Positions 27,275 through 35,805 of a stretch of DNA of 64,000 nt are shown here, piece by piece (position 1 is the stretch's first letter; each line of letters starts with the position of its first letter). The translations under genes and the position numbers were made by a program. This DNA comes from Flavobacterium daejeonense DSM 17708. Lineage in GTDB: Bacteria > Bacteroidota > Bacteroidia > Flavobacteriales > Flavobacteriaceae. The stretch is from positions 62,001-126,000 of the forward strand of contig NZ_AUDK01000001.1 of the NCBI RefSeq assembly GCF_000425425.1, in the 5' to 3' direction. The notes under the pieces were generated by a model, which saw nothing but the letters and a program-made list of their open reading frames with translations, did no database searches and was not told the origin of the DNA.

Positions 27275-27925
27275 TTATCCTTTATTACTCATTGCAGAAA
27301 GCATACCTCCGTAAACATTGTTCAATGAAGAAATGTTAGCTGTCATCGATTGCATTTGCTCTTTCAATTTAGCTGCATTTTCAGCAATTTCTTTGTTAGC
27401 TTCTGCATTTCTTGAAGCACTTTCTAATTGAACTTTATACAAACTGTTTAAAGCTTCCATTTGAGCAGCTGCCATAGACAATTCGTCGCTGTATTTTTTG
27501 GTAGCAGCAATTCCATCAGCAGCAGGAGCAATTCCTTTAGCAGCTGATTCGAAATTTTTGATACTATTTCCTAAGCTTGCCATCAATTCACCATCAATTT
27601 TAGCTTCTTTCAACATCGTATCTAATTTTTGAGATAATAATCCCTGAGCTTCTGAAGCTGATTCCGCTTTTGGTTTTCTGTTAGCGTTTGGTGTTCCATT
27701 GGCTAATTCCGGATAAACCAATGTCCAGTCTAATTCATTTTCTACCGGTTCGAATGCTGAAAGCGCAAAGATGAAAGCCTCTGTCAATAATCCAATAGAC
27801 AACATCAAAGTACCTGTTAACGGTCCGATTTCAAAGTGGGTAATTTTAAAAAGAGCTCCAACAATTACAACTGCCGCTCCCATTCCGTACGCAAAATTCA
27901 TTGCTTTTTTACCTAATAATGCCAT
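27275..27925 (-). CDS. gldL: gliding motility / type IX secretion motor protein GldL
   Basis: This 216-residue inner-membrane protein is GldL (PorL), the stator-like partner of GldM. Two helices span about residues 10-27 and 36-57, and Glu49, the membrane acidic residue reported as important in F. johnsoniae, is kept (GLLTEAFIFALSAFEP). The rest is cytoplasmic and helical, with coiled-coil character. It is the second gene of the gldKLMN run, 65 bases after gldK. Confidence 0.95.
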   Translation of the reverse strand: MALLGKKAMNFAYGMGAAVVIVGALFKITHFEIGPLTGTLMLSIGLLTEAFIFALSAFEPVENELDWTLVYPELANGTPNANRKPKAESASEAQGLLSQKLDTMLKEAKIDGELMASLGNSIKNFESAAKGIAPAADGIAATKKYSDELSMAAAQMEALNSLYKVQLESASRNAEANKEIAENAAKLKEQMQSMTANISSLNNVYGGMLSAMSNKG

Positions 27926-27990
27926 AATCTTTAAGTTTTTTAATAGTTAGTGTAGGTTTTTTTATTTGTTAATTTATTTAAGGGTCTTTT

Positions 27991-29412
27991 TTATCTTCCT
28001 CGGTTAGCTCTTCCTGTTCCGTTGGCAGTTGTTTGTACTCCCATGTAATCCTGAACGGTTCTGAAACCAATATAACTTCTGGCAGAATCGGCATATTCAT
28101 AATCTCTGGTACTTACCTGAAGGAAATAAGCAACATCTTTCCAGGAACCACCTCTTACCACTTTTCGTTTATTCGATGCATCTAAAACATTTGGGTTCAT
28201 TGTAGACACATATTCGTAAGCATTTGGATCATAAGAAGAGTCTGTCCACTCCGAAACATTTCCAGCCATATTGTAAAGGTTGTAACCATTTGGCTCGTAT
28301 GATTTGGCTTCAACAGTGTACAAAGCCTCATCGGCAGCATAATCTCCACGGTTAGGTTTGAAATTCGCTAAGAAACAACCTCTGTCACTTTTCGTGTAAG
28401 GCCCTCCCCAAGGATAAGTAGCTGATTCCAGACCACCTCTGGCTGCATATTCCCATTCTGCCTCTGTTGGCAATCGGAATGAGTTAATCAAATCACGACC
28501 AGATTTTTTAGATTTGATATAAGTATTTTTGTTTAACGTTCTCCACGCACAAAAAGCTTTTGCCTGAGTCCATTTTACCCCCACAACCGGATAATCCCCA
28601 TAGGCTTTATGCCAGAAATAATCATTATGCATTGGTTCATTGTAAGAATAAGCAAAATCTTTAATCCAAACTGTAGTATCCGGATACACTTTTACTTCTT
28701 CGTTTCTAATAAAATCTTTTCTTTTTCCAACTTTTGCTTTAGCGGCAGCCTGAATATCCATCCAGGAATAACGGAATTTCAATTTCTCAACATCAATAGT
28801 ACGCAATCCGTTGTATGCTTCCTCGATTGGAATATACATCGAATCCATAACCTCTGTATAATATTCATCTGGATATAATTTTGGATCCTTAATTAATTTT
28901 ATTTTTCTGTTTAATTTTCTTCCTGCATAAGGATCTTCGGCTGTACCAATACTATAATAGTTGTCGTACATATATTTATCATAAGCCGTCATTTTCTCAG
29001 GATCAGCATCATTAAAGGCAAAATCACCAATACTTCCGGAATTTTTTCCTTTTCCTTTACCATCACTTCCTGGTTTTGTTCCGGTTTCATCAGCCAAAAT
29101 AGCCAACTTCATTCTGATTGTAGAATCTTTAACCCATTCCACAAACTGGCGGTACTCACTATTTGTAATTTCTGTTTCATCCATATAGAAAGAACGCACC
29201 GTTACAGTTTTAGTTTGAGCATCCTGTACACCCGCTACATCTTCATCTGCTTTTCCCATAATAAAAGCACCTCCGGGAACTAAAGCCATTCCATACGGTT
29301 TTTCCGGATGCCATTTAGCTCCTTTAACACCGACCAACTCGCCTTTATCACTTGATTTTCCACAGCTTGCTAAAAGTGACAAAATTGTCATAAACGTAAT
29401 GAACTTCTTCAT
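27991..29412 (-). CDS. gldK: gliding motility lipoprotein GldK
   Basis: This 473-residue lipoprotein (LLASC, Cys17) is GldK (PorK), the outer-membrane-associated ring component of the type IX secretion system. It has the SUMF1/formylglycine-generating-enzyme-like fold: ALVPGGAFIMGK near residue 43, FRLPTEAEWEYAARGG near 306, NVSEWTDSSYDP and RKVVRGGSWKD. It acts structurally in this family, not as a sulfatase activator. It leads the gldKLMN operon, with a candidate -7 box about 100 bases upstream. Confidence 0.95.
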   Translation of the reverse strand: MKKFITFMTILSLLASCGKSSDKGELVGVKGAKWHPEKPYGMALVPGGAFIMGKADEDVAGVQDAQTKTVTVRSFYMDETEITNSEYRQFVEWVKDSTIRMKLAILADETGTKPGSDGKGKGKNSGSIGDFAFNDADPEKMTAYDKYMYDNYYSIGTAEDPYAGRKLNRKIKLIKDPKLYPDEYYTEVMDSMYIPIEEAYNGLRTIDVEKLKFRYSWMDIQAAAKAKVGKRKDFIRNEEVKVYPDTTVWIKDFAYSYNEPMHNDYFWHKAYGDYPVVGVKWTQAKAFCAWRTLNKNTYIKSKKSGRDLINSFRLPTEAEWEYAARGGLESATYPWGGPYTKSDRGCFLANFKPNRGDYAADEALYTVEAKSYEPNGYNLYNMAGNVSEWTDSSYDPNAYEYVSTMNPNVLDASNKRKVVRGGSWKDVAYFLQVSTRDYEYADSARSYIGFRTVQDYMGVQTTANGTGRANRGR

Positions 29413-29510
29413 ACAAATTCGGGTTATATATTCTTTACTTTTTTCGTTTGTAAACCTATTTATTATTTAGCAATAAAACAATATTTTTTTCTTCTTATTA
29501 AACACACACC

Positions 29511-29518
29511 CAAATGTA
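29511..29518 (-). promoter_or_regulatory. candidate -7 box before gldK
   Basis: On the minus strand this reads TACATTTG, matching TAnnTTTG, 99 bases before the gldK start. No TTG is found at 17-23 base spacing, so support is partial. Confidence 0.35.
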
Positions 29519-29671
29519 GAGTTAAATAAATTATAAAAAAAATATTTTATCGACAAAAAGCATAAAAACACGATTAAAAACATGTTTTTTTAATAAAAAT
29601 AAGCTTTAGATTACAAAAATACAGAGAAAGAAATTAACAAATTAACTCTTTTTATTTATAAAAAAACGCAG

Positions 29672-30829
29672 TTATAACACATTTTTTCTTTGCGCTTTCC
29701 ACCATCTTTCCGGTAATTCCTGATTACAGGCTCCCAAATACTCTTCATAAGAACATGGTAACAACGTATTTCGCTTTAATTTATTGTTCCCATTAGCAAC
29801 AAAAGGTATTTCTATCCACCAGCGATCCGTTTTATCACTTTTATAAAACACCAAAGTCTCTTCTTCAATAGGAACACTGTATTTGATGTAATTTTCACGA
29901 CTTCCAAAAGGGTATTCCTTAGAGCGATAATGAAACCCTTCTATAAAATACCACAAAATCTGAGCAATTAAAACAGATTCCTTACTAGAATTATAATGAT
30001 TAAAAACACCAAAGACAGAAACCTTATCGCTAATTCCTGCATAACGGGCTAAGGCACAAATCTCTTTTCCGTTAAAACCATTAGGCTCAAATGAAAAGAA
30101 ATTACCCGAATCGGATGATTTCACAGCTGTTAAATCCATACTCACAAGATCGGCATCTCTAAAAACCGGTTCGGCAATGGCAATATTATTAGAAACTTCA
30201 CCCAAACGATAACCATCAAAAAATAGCTTTTCAATCAAATCAATTTCTTCCTGAGAATTATAATACGTTTGATAACCGATATTGCAAAAATTAAACAGAT
30301 TGTTCGGTTCATCAACAATAATTTGACTCAAATAGGAATTAGCCGACATCAGTTCCTCTTCTTTACCAAAATCAAATTTACTGTCAATGGCAACTAAATT
30401 CACCATTTGCTCTAATTCGTCATAAGCACGATAAAGACTGTAAGTCAAATCCTGCGAACCACCAATAACAACCGGAATTACCCCTTTTTTAATCAAATCA
30501 GAGACAACTTTGCGCAAAGCAAAATAAGTATCTTCTTTCGAATTTCCAGGCAAAATATCGCCCAAATCAGCAATTGTCGCATCCCAGTTTCCCGGAAACA
30601 AACGATACAACTCCTGTCGAATTAGTGATAAATCCTCTGCTTCATCTATTAGAATGTCGCTACCGCGATTTTCCAAAACTCCAATCAAGGCAATTTTTAC
30701 CTTATCCAAGTCCGGAAACTCTTCTTTGGTATGAAAAACCACCTTACTCCCCAACTGTTGAGAGCTTAACGATTTCAACATTTTTAAGACTTCATCATTT
30801 ATTGGCTCCAGAAAATCTAATCCCATCAT
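29672..30829 (-). CDS. arginase/formimidoylglutamase-fold protein, probably without full metal site
   Basis: This 385-residue protein has the arginase/ureohydrolase fold. Compared with the canonical metal motifs GGDHS, DAHxD and SxDxDxxDP, it shows IGGSQDLT near residue 123, AIDSKFDFG near 147 and SMDLTAVKSSD near 230. Thus three manganese ligands (His, His and the second Asp) are replaced by Gln, Lys and Thr. It may be a pseudoenzyme or a variant enzyme. It lies between topA and gldK on the same strand. Databases are likely to name it formimidoylglutamase; I would not transfer that activity. Confidence 0.75.
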   Translation of the reverse strand: MMGLDFLEPINDEVLKMLKSLSSQQLGSKVVFHTKEEFPDLDKVKIALIGVLENRGSDILIDEAEDLSLIRQELYRLFPGNWDATIADLGDILPGNSKEDTYFALRKVVSDLIKKGVIPVVIGGSQDLTYSLYRAYDELEQMVNLVAIDSKFDFGKEEELMSANSYLSQIIVDEPNNLFNFCNIGYQTYYNSQEEIDLIEKLFFDGYRLGEVSNNIAIAEPVFRDADLVSMDLTAVKSSDSGNFFSFEPNGFNGKEICALARYAGISDKVSVFGVFNHYNSSKESVLIAQILWYFIEGFHYRSKEYPFGSRENYIKYSVPIEEETLVFYKSDKTDRWWIEIPFVANGNNKLKRNTLLPCSYEEYLGACNQELPERWWKAQRKNVL

Positions 30830-30878
30830 AATTATTTATTCTCTTTATTTATTTCCCAAGAATAAAAGGAAAAACGTT

Positions 30879-33380
30879 TTATTTCTTTTTAGTTGTCGTT
30901 TTTTTGGCAACTGTTTTTTTAGCTGGCGCTTTCTTGGCTGGCGCTTTTTGAGCAATCATTTCCTGAACTTCCGCCAATGTCAATTTAGAAGCATCAACAT
31001 CTTTACTCAGTTCAATTTTAATTTTCCCTTTTAAAATCACCGAACGCCCCCATCTGGCTTTTTCAACTACAATCCCTTCTTCTTCCCAATTATGAATGAC
31101 CTTATCGATATTCTTCTGAAGTTTTTCCTCAATCAGGGTTTCAATATCATCCTGTGACAAATTATCAAAATCATATTTCTTACTCACATTGATAAAAATG
31201 CCATCCCATTTGATAAATGGCCCAAAACGCCCCGTTCCTTTTTGAACCGGTTCTCCTTTATAAGTAGCAATTGGAGCATCGGCTTTTATTTTTTCATCAA
31301 TTAATTCCTGTGCTCTTTCTTTAGTAACCGCCAATGGATCTTCGCCTTTTGGCAAAGAAATAAAAACACTTCCATGACGCACGTAAGGGCCAAAACGCCC
31401 GTTATTTACCTCTACTTCTTCATTTTTATAAGTTCCTAAAGCTTTTGGCAACAAGAATAAATTCAGAGCTTCTTCCAGTGTGATGTTTCCAATATTTTGC
31501 TCTTTCATCAAACTGGCAAATTTCTTATCCTCATCTTCCGCATCACCAATTTGAGCCATTGGACCAAATTTACCTAAACGAACCGAAACCTGTTTTCCAG
31601 TTGCCGGATCAACACCTAAAATTCGTTCTCCGCTTTCTCTGTCGGCATTCGCTTCCACATCTTTTACCGTAGGGTGAAATTGATCGTAAAACTCCTGCAT
31701 CATCTTCGCCCACTCAATATTTCCTTCGGCGATTTCGTCAAAATCCTGTTCTACTTTTGCAGTGAAATTATAATCCAGAATGTTTCCAAAATTTTTCACC
31801 AAAAAGTCGGTTACAATAGTTCCAATATCTGTTGGTACTAATTTTCCTTTATCCGAACCGGTGTTTTCCTTCAACAATTTCTCTCCAACTTTTCCGGATT
31901 GCAAAGTCAATTGCGTATAATTCCGCTCCTGACCTTCTAAATTTCCTTTCTCTACATAATTTCTGTTGATAATTGTAGAAATTGTTGGTGCATAAGTCGA
32001 AGGACGACCAATTCCTAATTCTTCTAATTTTTTCACCAAAGAAGCTTCGGTATATCTCGCTGCCGGACGGGAATAGCGCTCTGTTGCAGTTATGTAATTG
32101 TTTTGTAAATTTTCATTCACTTTCAAGGCTGGCAACATTCCTTCCTGTTCTTCCTCATCATCGTCGTGCCCTTCCAAATATACTTTTAAGAAACCTTCAA
32201 AAAGCAGCACTTCTCCCGAAGCAGTGAACAATTCATTGTGATTATTCGCAGCTATTTTAACATTAGTACGCTCTAATTGCGCATCACTCATTTGTGAAGC
32301 CAAAGTTCTTTTCCAAATCAAATCATACAAACGCGCCTGATCCCGGTCGATATTTACCGTATGACGCGACATGTCCGTCGGACGGATTGCCTCGTGTGCT
32401 TCCTGAGCGCCTTTGCTTTTATTAGCAAAAGTTCTTGGATTTGAAAACTCCTTACCATACGATTTAATAATTTCAGCCTGCGCTGCATCCATCGCTTCTT
32501 TAGACAGGTTCACACTATCCGTTCTCATATAAGTAATCAACCCCGCCTCATACAAACGTTGTGCTAACTGCATTGTAATCCCAACCGGCAAATACAATTT
32601 ACGCGCGGCTTCCTGTTGCAAAGTCGAAGTAGTAAATGGCGCTGTTGGTGATTTTTTGGTTGGTTTTGTTTCTAAATCCGAAACCTTATAAGCAGAACCG
32701 ATATTTTTATTTAAAAAATCTTCGGCTTCTTTTTTAGTATTGAAATTTTTAGGCAATTTGGCTTTGAAAGCTTTTCCGGCTTCATTAGTAAATTCGGCGA
32801 CAACCGAATAAGCAGCAACGGCTTTAAAATCCTGAATTTCGCGTTCACGTTCTACAATCAAACGAACAGAAACCGACTGAACACGACCAGCCGACAATCC
32901 GCCTTTAATTTTTCTCCATAAAACCGGTGACAATTCATAACCCACCAAACGATCCAGTACACGACGCGCCTGCTGCGCATTTACTAAATTATAATCAATC
33001 TCACGCGGATTATCAATTGCTTTTAAAATAGCATTTTTGGTAATCTCATGAAAAACAATTCTTTTGGTTTTCTTTTTATCTAATTTTAATTCTTCCGCCA
33101 AGTGCCATGAAATAGCCTCTCCCTCGCGGTCCTCATCACTGGCTAACCAAACCGTTTCGGCATTTTTAGATAAGGTTTTCAGCTTACTAACCAAGGCTTT
33201 TTTATCAGGAGAAACTTCATATTTAGGTTTAAATCCCTGTTCCACATCTACTCCTATTTCCTTAGAAGGCAAGTCGGCAATATGCCCGTAACTTGACTCC
33301 ACCTGGAAATCACTTCCTAAAAATTTCTCTATCGTTTTCGCCTTTGCAGGTGACTCAACTATTACTAAATTCTTTGCCAT
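30879..33380 (-). CDS. topA: DNA topoisomerase I
   Basis: This 833-residue type IA topoisomerase relaxes negatively supercoiled DNA. The Toprim domain begins at the N-terminus (NLVIVESPAKAKTIEKFLG, WLASDEDREGEAISWHL), and the catalytic tyrosine is in ITYMRTDSVNLS near residue 290. The C-terminal part has repeats of the GRFGPYVRHG type instead of Cys-rich zinc fingers, then a Lys/Ala/Thr tail that could bind DNA. A promoter at 33399-33426 precedes it, and the gene is divergent from miaB. Confidence 0.97.
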   Translation of the reverse strand: MAKNLVIVESPAKAKTIEKFLGSDFQVESSYGHIADLPSKEIGVDVEQGFKPKYEVSPDKKALVSKLKTLSKNAETVWLASDEDREGEAISWHLAEELKLDKKKTKRIVFHEITKNAILKAIDNPREIDYNLVNAQQARRVLDRLVGYELSPVLWRKIKGGLSAGRVQSVSVRLIVEREREIQDFKAVAAYSVVAEFTNEAGKAFKAKLPKNFNTKKEAEDFLNKNIGSAYKVSDLETKPTKKSPTAPFTTSTLQQEAARKLYLPVGITMQLAQRLYEAGLITYMRTDSVNLSKEAMDAAQAEIIKSYGKEFSNPRTFANKSKGAQEAHEAIRPTDMSRHTVNIDRDQARLYDLIWKRTLASQMSDAQLERTNVKIAANNHNELFTASGEVLLFEGFLKVYLEGHDDDEEEQEGMLPALKVNENLQNNYITATERYSRPAARYTEASLVKKLEELGIGRPSTYAPTISTIINRNYVEKGNLEGQERNYTQLTLQSGKVGEKLLKENTGSDKGKLVPTDIGTIVTDFLVKNFGNILDYNFTAKVEQDFDEIAEGNIEWAKMMQEFYDQFHPTVKDVEANADRESGERILGVDPATGKQVSVRLGKFGPMAQIGDAEDEDKKFASLMKEQNIGNITLEEALNLFLLPKALGTYKNEEVEVNNGRFGPYVRHGSVFISLPKGEDPLAVTKERAQELIDEKIKADAPIATYKGEPVQKGTGRFGPFIKWDGIFINVSKKYDFDNLSQDDIETLIEEKLQKNIDKVIHNWEEEGIVVEKARWGRSVILKGKIKIELSKDVDASKLTLAEVQEMIAQKAPAKKAPAKKTVAKKTTTKKK

Positions 33381-33398
33381 TGCTTAATTTTTCTCAGA

Positions 33399-33426
33399 CA
33401 AAAGTATCTATTTTTTTTAAATACAA
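33399..33426 (-). promoter_or_regulatory. promoter of topA
   Basis: On the minus strand TTG (33426-33424), 17 bases, then TACTTTTG (33406-33399) match the flavobacterial -33/-7 consensus. The -7 box ends 18 bases before the topA start. Confidence 0.7.
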
Positions 33427-33628
33427 AGACTTTCGCATTTTTTTTTGAAAAGATTTGACGCAATGTTTATCAGAGAATAAGTTTCCTTTTTCCCTTCATT
33501 TATTACAAATTCTTCTCCTTAATTATAATCGTACACAAACATTTTCAACCAACTACATCCAAATTCCATCCCCTAAAAACAATCCAAAAACAAAATCAAA
33601 AAATACTGTTAATTCTTCATCTGACATC

Positions 33629-33660
33629 TTGTCACATCTATTTGATTTCACTTATCTTTG
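33629..33660 (+). promoter_or_regulatory. promoter of miaB
   Basis: TTG (33629-33631), 21 bases, then TATCTTTG (33653-33660) match the TTG / TAnnTTTG pattern. The box ends 19 bases before the chosen miaB ATG and lies inside the longer reading frame, which supports the shorter start. Confidence 0.7.
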
Positions 33661-33679
33661 TACTCTGAAACAACTTAGA

Positions 33680-35125
33680 ATGGAAAAGATTATAGAAGAG
33701 AGCAAACAAGGCGAAAGTCTTGTCTTGGAAAACAAACCTGAAAACAATAAAAAACTTTATATAGAAAGTTATGGTTGCGCAATGAATTTTTCGGATAGCG
33801 AAATTGTTGCCTCCATTTTATCCACTAACGGATATAACACCACACAAGTTTTGGAAGAAGCCGACTTGGTTTTGGTAAACACCTGCTCCATCCGAGATAA
33901 AGCAGAACAAACCATCCGTAAACGTTTGGAAAAATACAATGCTGTAAAACGCAAAAACACCAAAATGAAAGTGGGTGTTTTAGGCTGCATGGCCGAACGT
34001 TTAAAAAGTCAGTTTTTAGAACAGGAAAAAATCGTTGACTTGGTTGTAGGGCCGGATGCATATAAAGATTTACCAAATCTTTTAACCGAAGTAGAAGAAG
34101 GTCGTGACGCCATTAACGTTATTTTATCTAAAGAAGAAACCTATGGTGATATTTCACCAGTTCGATTAATGAGTAACGGAATCACCGCTTTGGTTTCCAT
34201 CACCCGTGGTTGTGACAATATGTGTACTTTTTGTGTAGTTCCATTTACCAGAGGTCGCGAAAGAAGTCGTGAACCACAAAGTATCATGGCTGAGATTCAG
34301 GATTTATACGAAAAAGGCTTTAAAGAAGTTACTCTTCTGGGTCAAAACGTAGATAGTTATTTATGGTATGGAGGAGGATTGAAAAAAGATTTCGAAAAAG
34401 CTTCAGAAATCCAAAAAGCGACTGCCGTAAATTTTGACCAATTATTAGAAATGACTGCGCAGGCTTTCCCGAAAATGAGAATTCGTTTTTCGACTTCCAA
34501 TCCGCAAGATATGCACGAAAGTGTTTTACACGTTATTGCTAGATATCCTAATATTTGCAAACATATTCACTTGCCAGTTCAGTCCGGAAGCGACCGAATT
34601 TTAAAAGAGATGAACCGTTTGCATACCCGTGAGGAATACATGCAATTAGTTGACAAGATATACAACATCATTCCTGGTTGTGCCATTACACAAGATATGA
34701 TTACCGGTTTTCCAACAGAAACGGAAGAAGATCATCAGGATACTTTAAGCTTAATGGAATATGTAAAATACAACTTCGGTTATATGTTTGCTTATTCAGA
34801 AAGACCTGGAACTTTAGCCGAGAGAAAAATGGAAGATGATGTTCCGGAAGAAACAAAACTAAGACGTCTTCAGGAAATTGTAGACTTGCAGCAAAAACAT
34901 TCCTTAATAACATGCCAGGAATTTATAGGAAAAACAGTTGAAGTTTTAGTTGACAAAATTTCAAAAAAATCAGCCAATGAGTTTTCAGGAAGAAATTCAC
35001 AAAACATGACGGTTGTTTTCCCTAAAGAAAACTATCAAATCGGTGATTTTGTAAATGTAAAAATTACGTCCTGCACCAGCGGAACATTAATTGGTGAAGC
35101 TGTTGGTTTGAGCGATATGAATTAG
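33680..35125 (+). CDS. miaB: tRNA-2-methylthio-N6-dimethylallyladenosine synthase MiaB
   Basis: This 481-residue radical SAM enzyme adds the methylthio group to i6A37 of tRNAs. The N-terminal UPF0004 domain has YGCAMNFSDSE, VNTCSIRDKA and LGCMAERL, holding one iron-sulfur cluster; the radical SAM motif is CDNMCTFC near residue 187, with three Cys. A TRAM domain ends the protein. I start at the ATG at 33680 because the promoter boxes lie upstream and the extra 75 codons are low-complexity. It heads the plus-strand housekeeping run. Confidence 0.97.
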   Translation: MEKIIEESKQGESLVLENKPENNKKLYIESYGCAMNFSDSEIVASILSTNGYNTTQVLEEADLVLVNTCSIRDKAEQTIRKRLEKYNAVKRKNTKMKVGVLGCMAERLKSQFLEQEKIVDLVVGPDAYKDLPNLLTEVEEGRDAINVILSKEETYGDISPVRLMSNGITALVSITRGCDNMCTFCVVPFTRGRERSREPQSIMAEIQDLYEKGFKEVTLLGQNVDSYLWYGGGLKKDFEKASEIQKATAVNFDQLLEMTAQAFPKMRIRFSTSNPQDMHESVLHVIARYPNICKHIHLPVQSGSDRILKEMNRLHTREEYMQLVDKIYNIIPGCAITQDMITGFPTETEEDHQDTLSLMEYVKYNFGYMFAYSERPGTLAERKMEDDVPEETKLRRLQEIVDLQQKHSLITCQEFIGKTVEVLVDKISKKSANEFSGRNSQNMTVVFPKENYQIGDFVNVKITSCTSGTLIGEAVGLSDMN

Positions 35126-35135
35126 TTTTTGTTTA

Positions 35136-35166
35136 GCCACAGATTAAAAAGATTTAAAGGATTTTA
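35136..35166 (+). repeat. left inverted repeat flanking GxxExxY gene
   Basis: This 31-base arm begins GCCACAGATTAAAAAGATT. It matches the reverse complement of 35561-35591 at 24 of 31 positions, with 18 of the outer 19 identical. Confidence 0.75.
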
Positions 35167-35184
35167 TTTTCTTATTCAAAAATC

Positions 35185-35556
35185 ATGGAAGTATATCGAG
35201 AAGAAGAAACATACAAAATCATTGGAATATGTATGGAAGTTCATAGAAATCTTGGCCCAGGTTTATTAGAAATAGTTTATAAAGATGCTCTAGAAATTGA
35301 ATTTAAAGAAAATAATATTCCTTTTATTATGGAAAAAGAATTTTCGATTGAATATAAAGGCAAAATTTTACCTCATAAATTTTATGCTGATTTTATTGTA
35401 AATGAAGATATCATCCTTGAAGTAAAAGCTGTAAAAGAATTTACAACCGAACATACGGCACAAATATTAAATTATTTAAAACTGGCTAATTCTGAAATTG
35501 GATTATTAATTAATTTTCAAACCAAATCACTACAGTACAAAAGATTCACTTTATAA
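35185..35556 (+). CDS. GxxExxY family PD-(D/E)XK nuclease-like protein
   Basis: This 123-residue protein carries the family signature G26-LL-E29-IV-Y32 and belongs to the PDDEXK_3 superfamily. FYADFIVNEDIILEVKAV near residue 74 fits the D...ExK nuclease core. By family the function is unknown, though many genomes hold several copies. The gene sits 59 bases after miaB, is enclosed by the inverted arms at 35136 and 35561, and interrupts the spacing to the sigma-54-type regulator. Nuclease activity has not been shown. Confidence 0.88.
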   Translation: MEVYREEETYKIIGICMEVHRNLGPGLLEIVYKDALEIEFKENNIPFIMEKEFSIEYKGKILPHKFYADFIVNEDIILEVKAVKEFTTEHTAQILNYLKLANSEIGLLINFQTKSLQYKRFTL

Positions 35557-35560
35557 AAAA

Positions 35561-35591
35561 TAAATCTGTGTTAATCTTTCTAATCTGTGGC
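35561..35591 (-). repeat. right inverted repeat flanking GxxExxY gene
   Basis: Read on the minus strand this arm begins GCCACAGATTAGAAAGATT, the partner of the arm at 35136. It begins 4 bases after the GxxExxY stop. Confidence 0.75.
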
Positions 35592-35599
35592 AAAAAACT

Positions 35600-35731
35600 A
35601 TGACAAAAAAACAACTATATATTGCAATAGCGACTTTTCTACTTGGTTTTGGAGTAACATTCTATGTAATTAGAACTTACTTTCCAAAACACAAAGTTGA
35701 AAACAGCAATACCGCGTCAAAGACACTTTGA
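35600..35731 (+). CDS. small single-helix membrane protein, hypothetical
   Basis: This 43-residue frame begins at an ATG 9 bases after the right repeat arm. It encodes a Lys-rich start, one hydrophobic helix (LYIAIATFLLGFGVTFYVI) and a polar tail. Lengths and charge pattern fit a small single-pass protein. I recognise no family. It may be a real small gene or chance; no strong ribosome site is visible. Confidence 0.4.
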   Translation: MTKKQLYIAIATFLLGFGVTFYVIRTYFPKHKVENSNTASKTL

Positions 35732-35775
35732 CAAACAAATAAAGAGTAATTCTGCGAATATACGTTTAACAATAA

Positions 35776-35801
35776 TGAGATTGCTTCGTGCCTCGCAATG
35801 A
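35776..35801. repeat. short dispersed repeat abutting the regulator gene
   Basis: This 26-base element contains GAGATTGCTTCG and CCTCGCAATGA, with ATTGC (35780-35784) pairing to GCAAT (35795-35799). It resembles a widely spread intergenic repeat in bacteria, from memory. It ends 4 bases before the chosen start of the next gene. Confidence 0.6.
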
Positions 35802-35805
35802 AACC

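Noticed and set aside
29576..29589. Palindrome AAAAACATGTTTTT as terminator of the arginase-fold gene
   Set aside because: It is an AT-rich stem with no loop and weak stability; chance is likely in such sequence.
33455..33679. 75-codon N-terminal extension of MiaB
   Set aside because: It contains the promoter boxes and low-complexity sequence; the ATG at 33680 gives the normal length.
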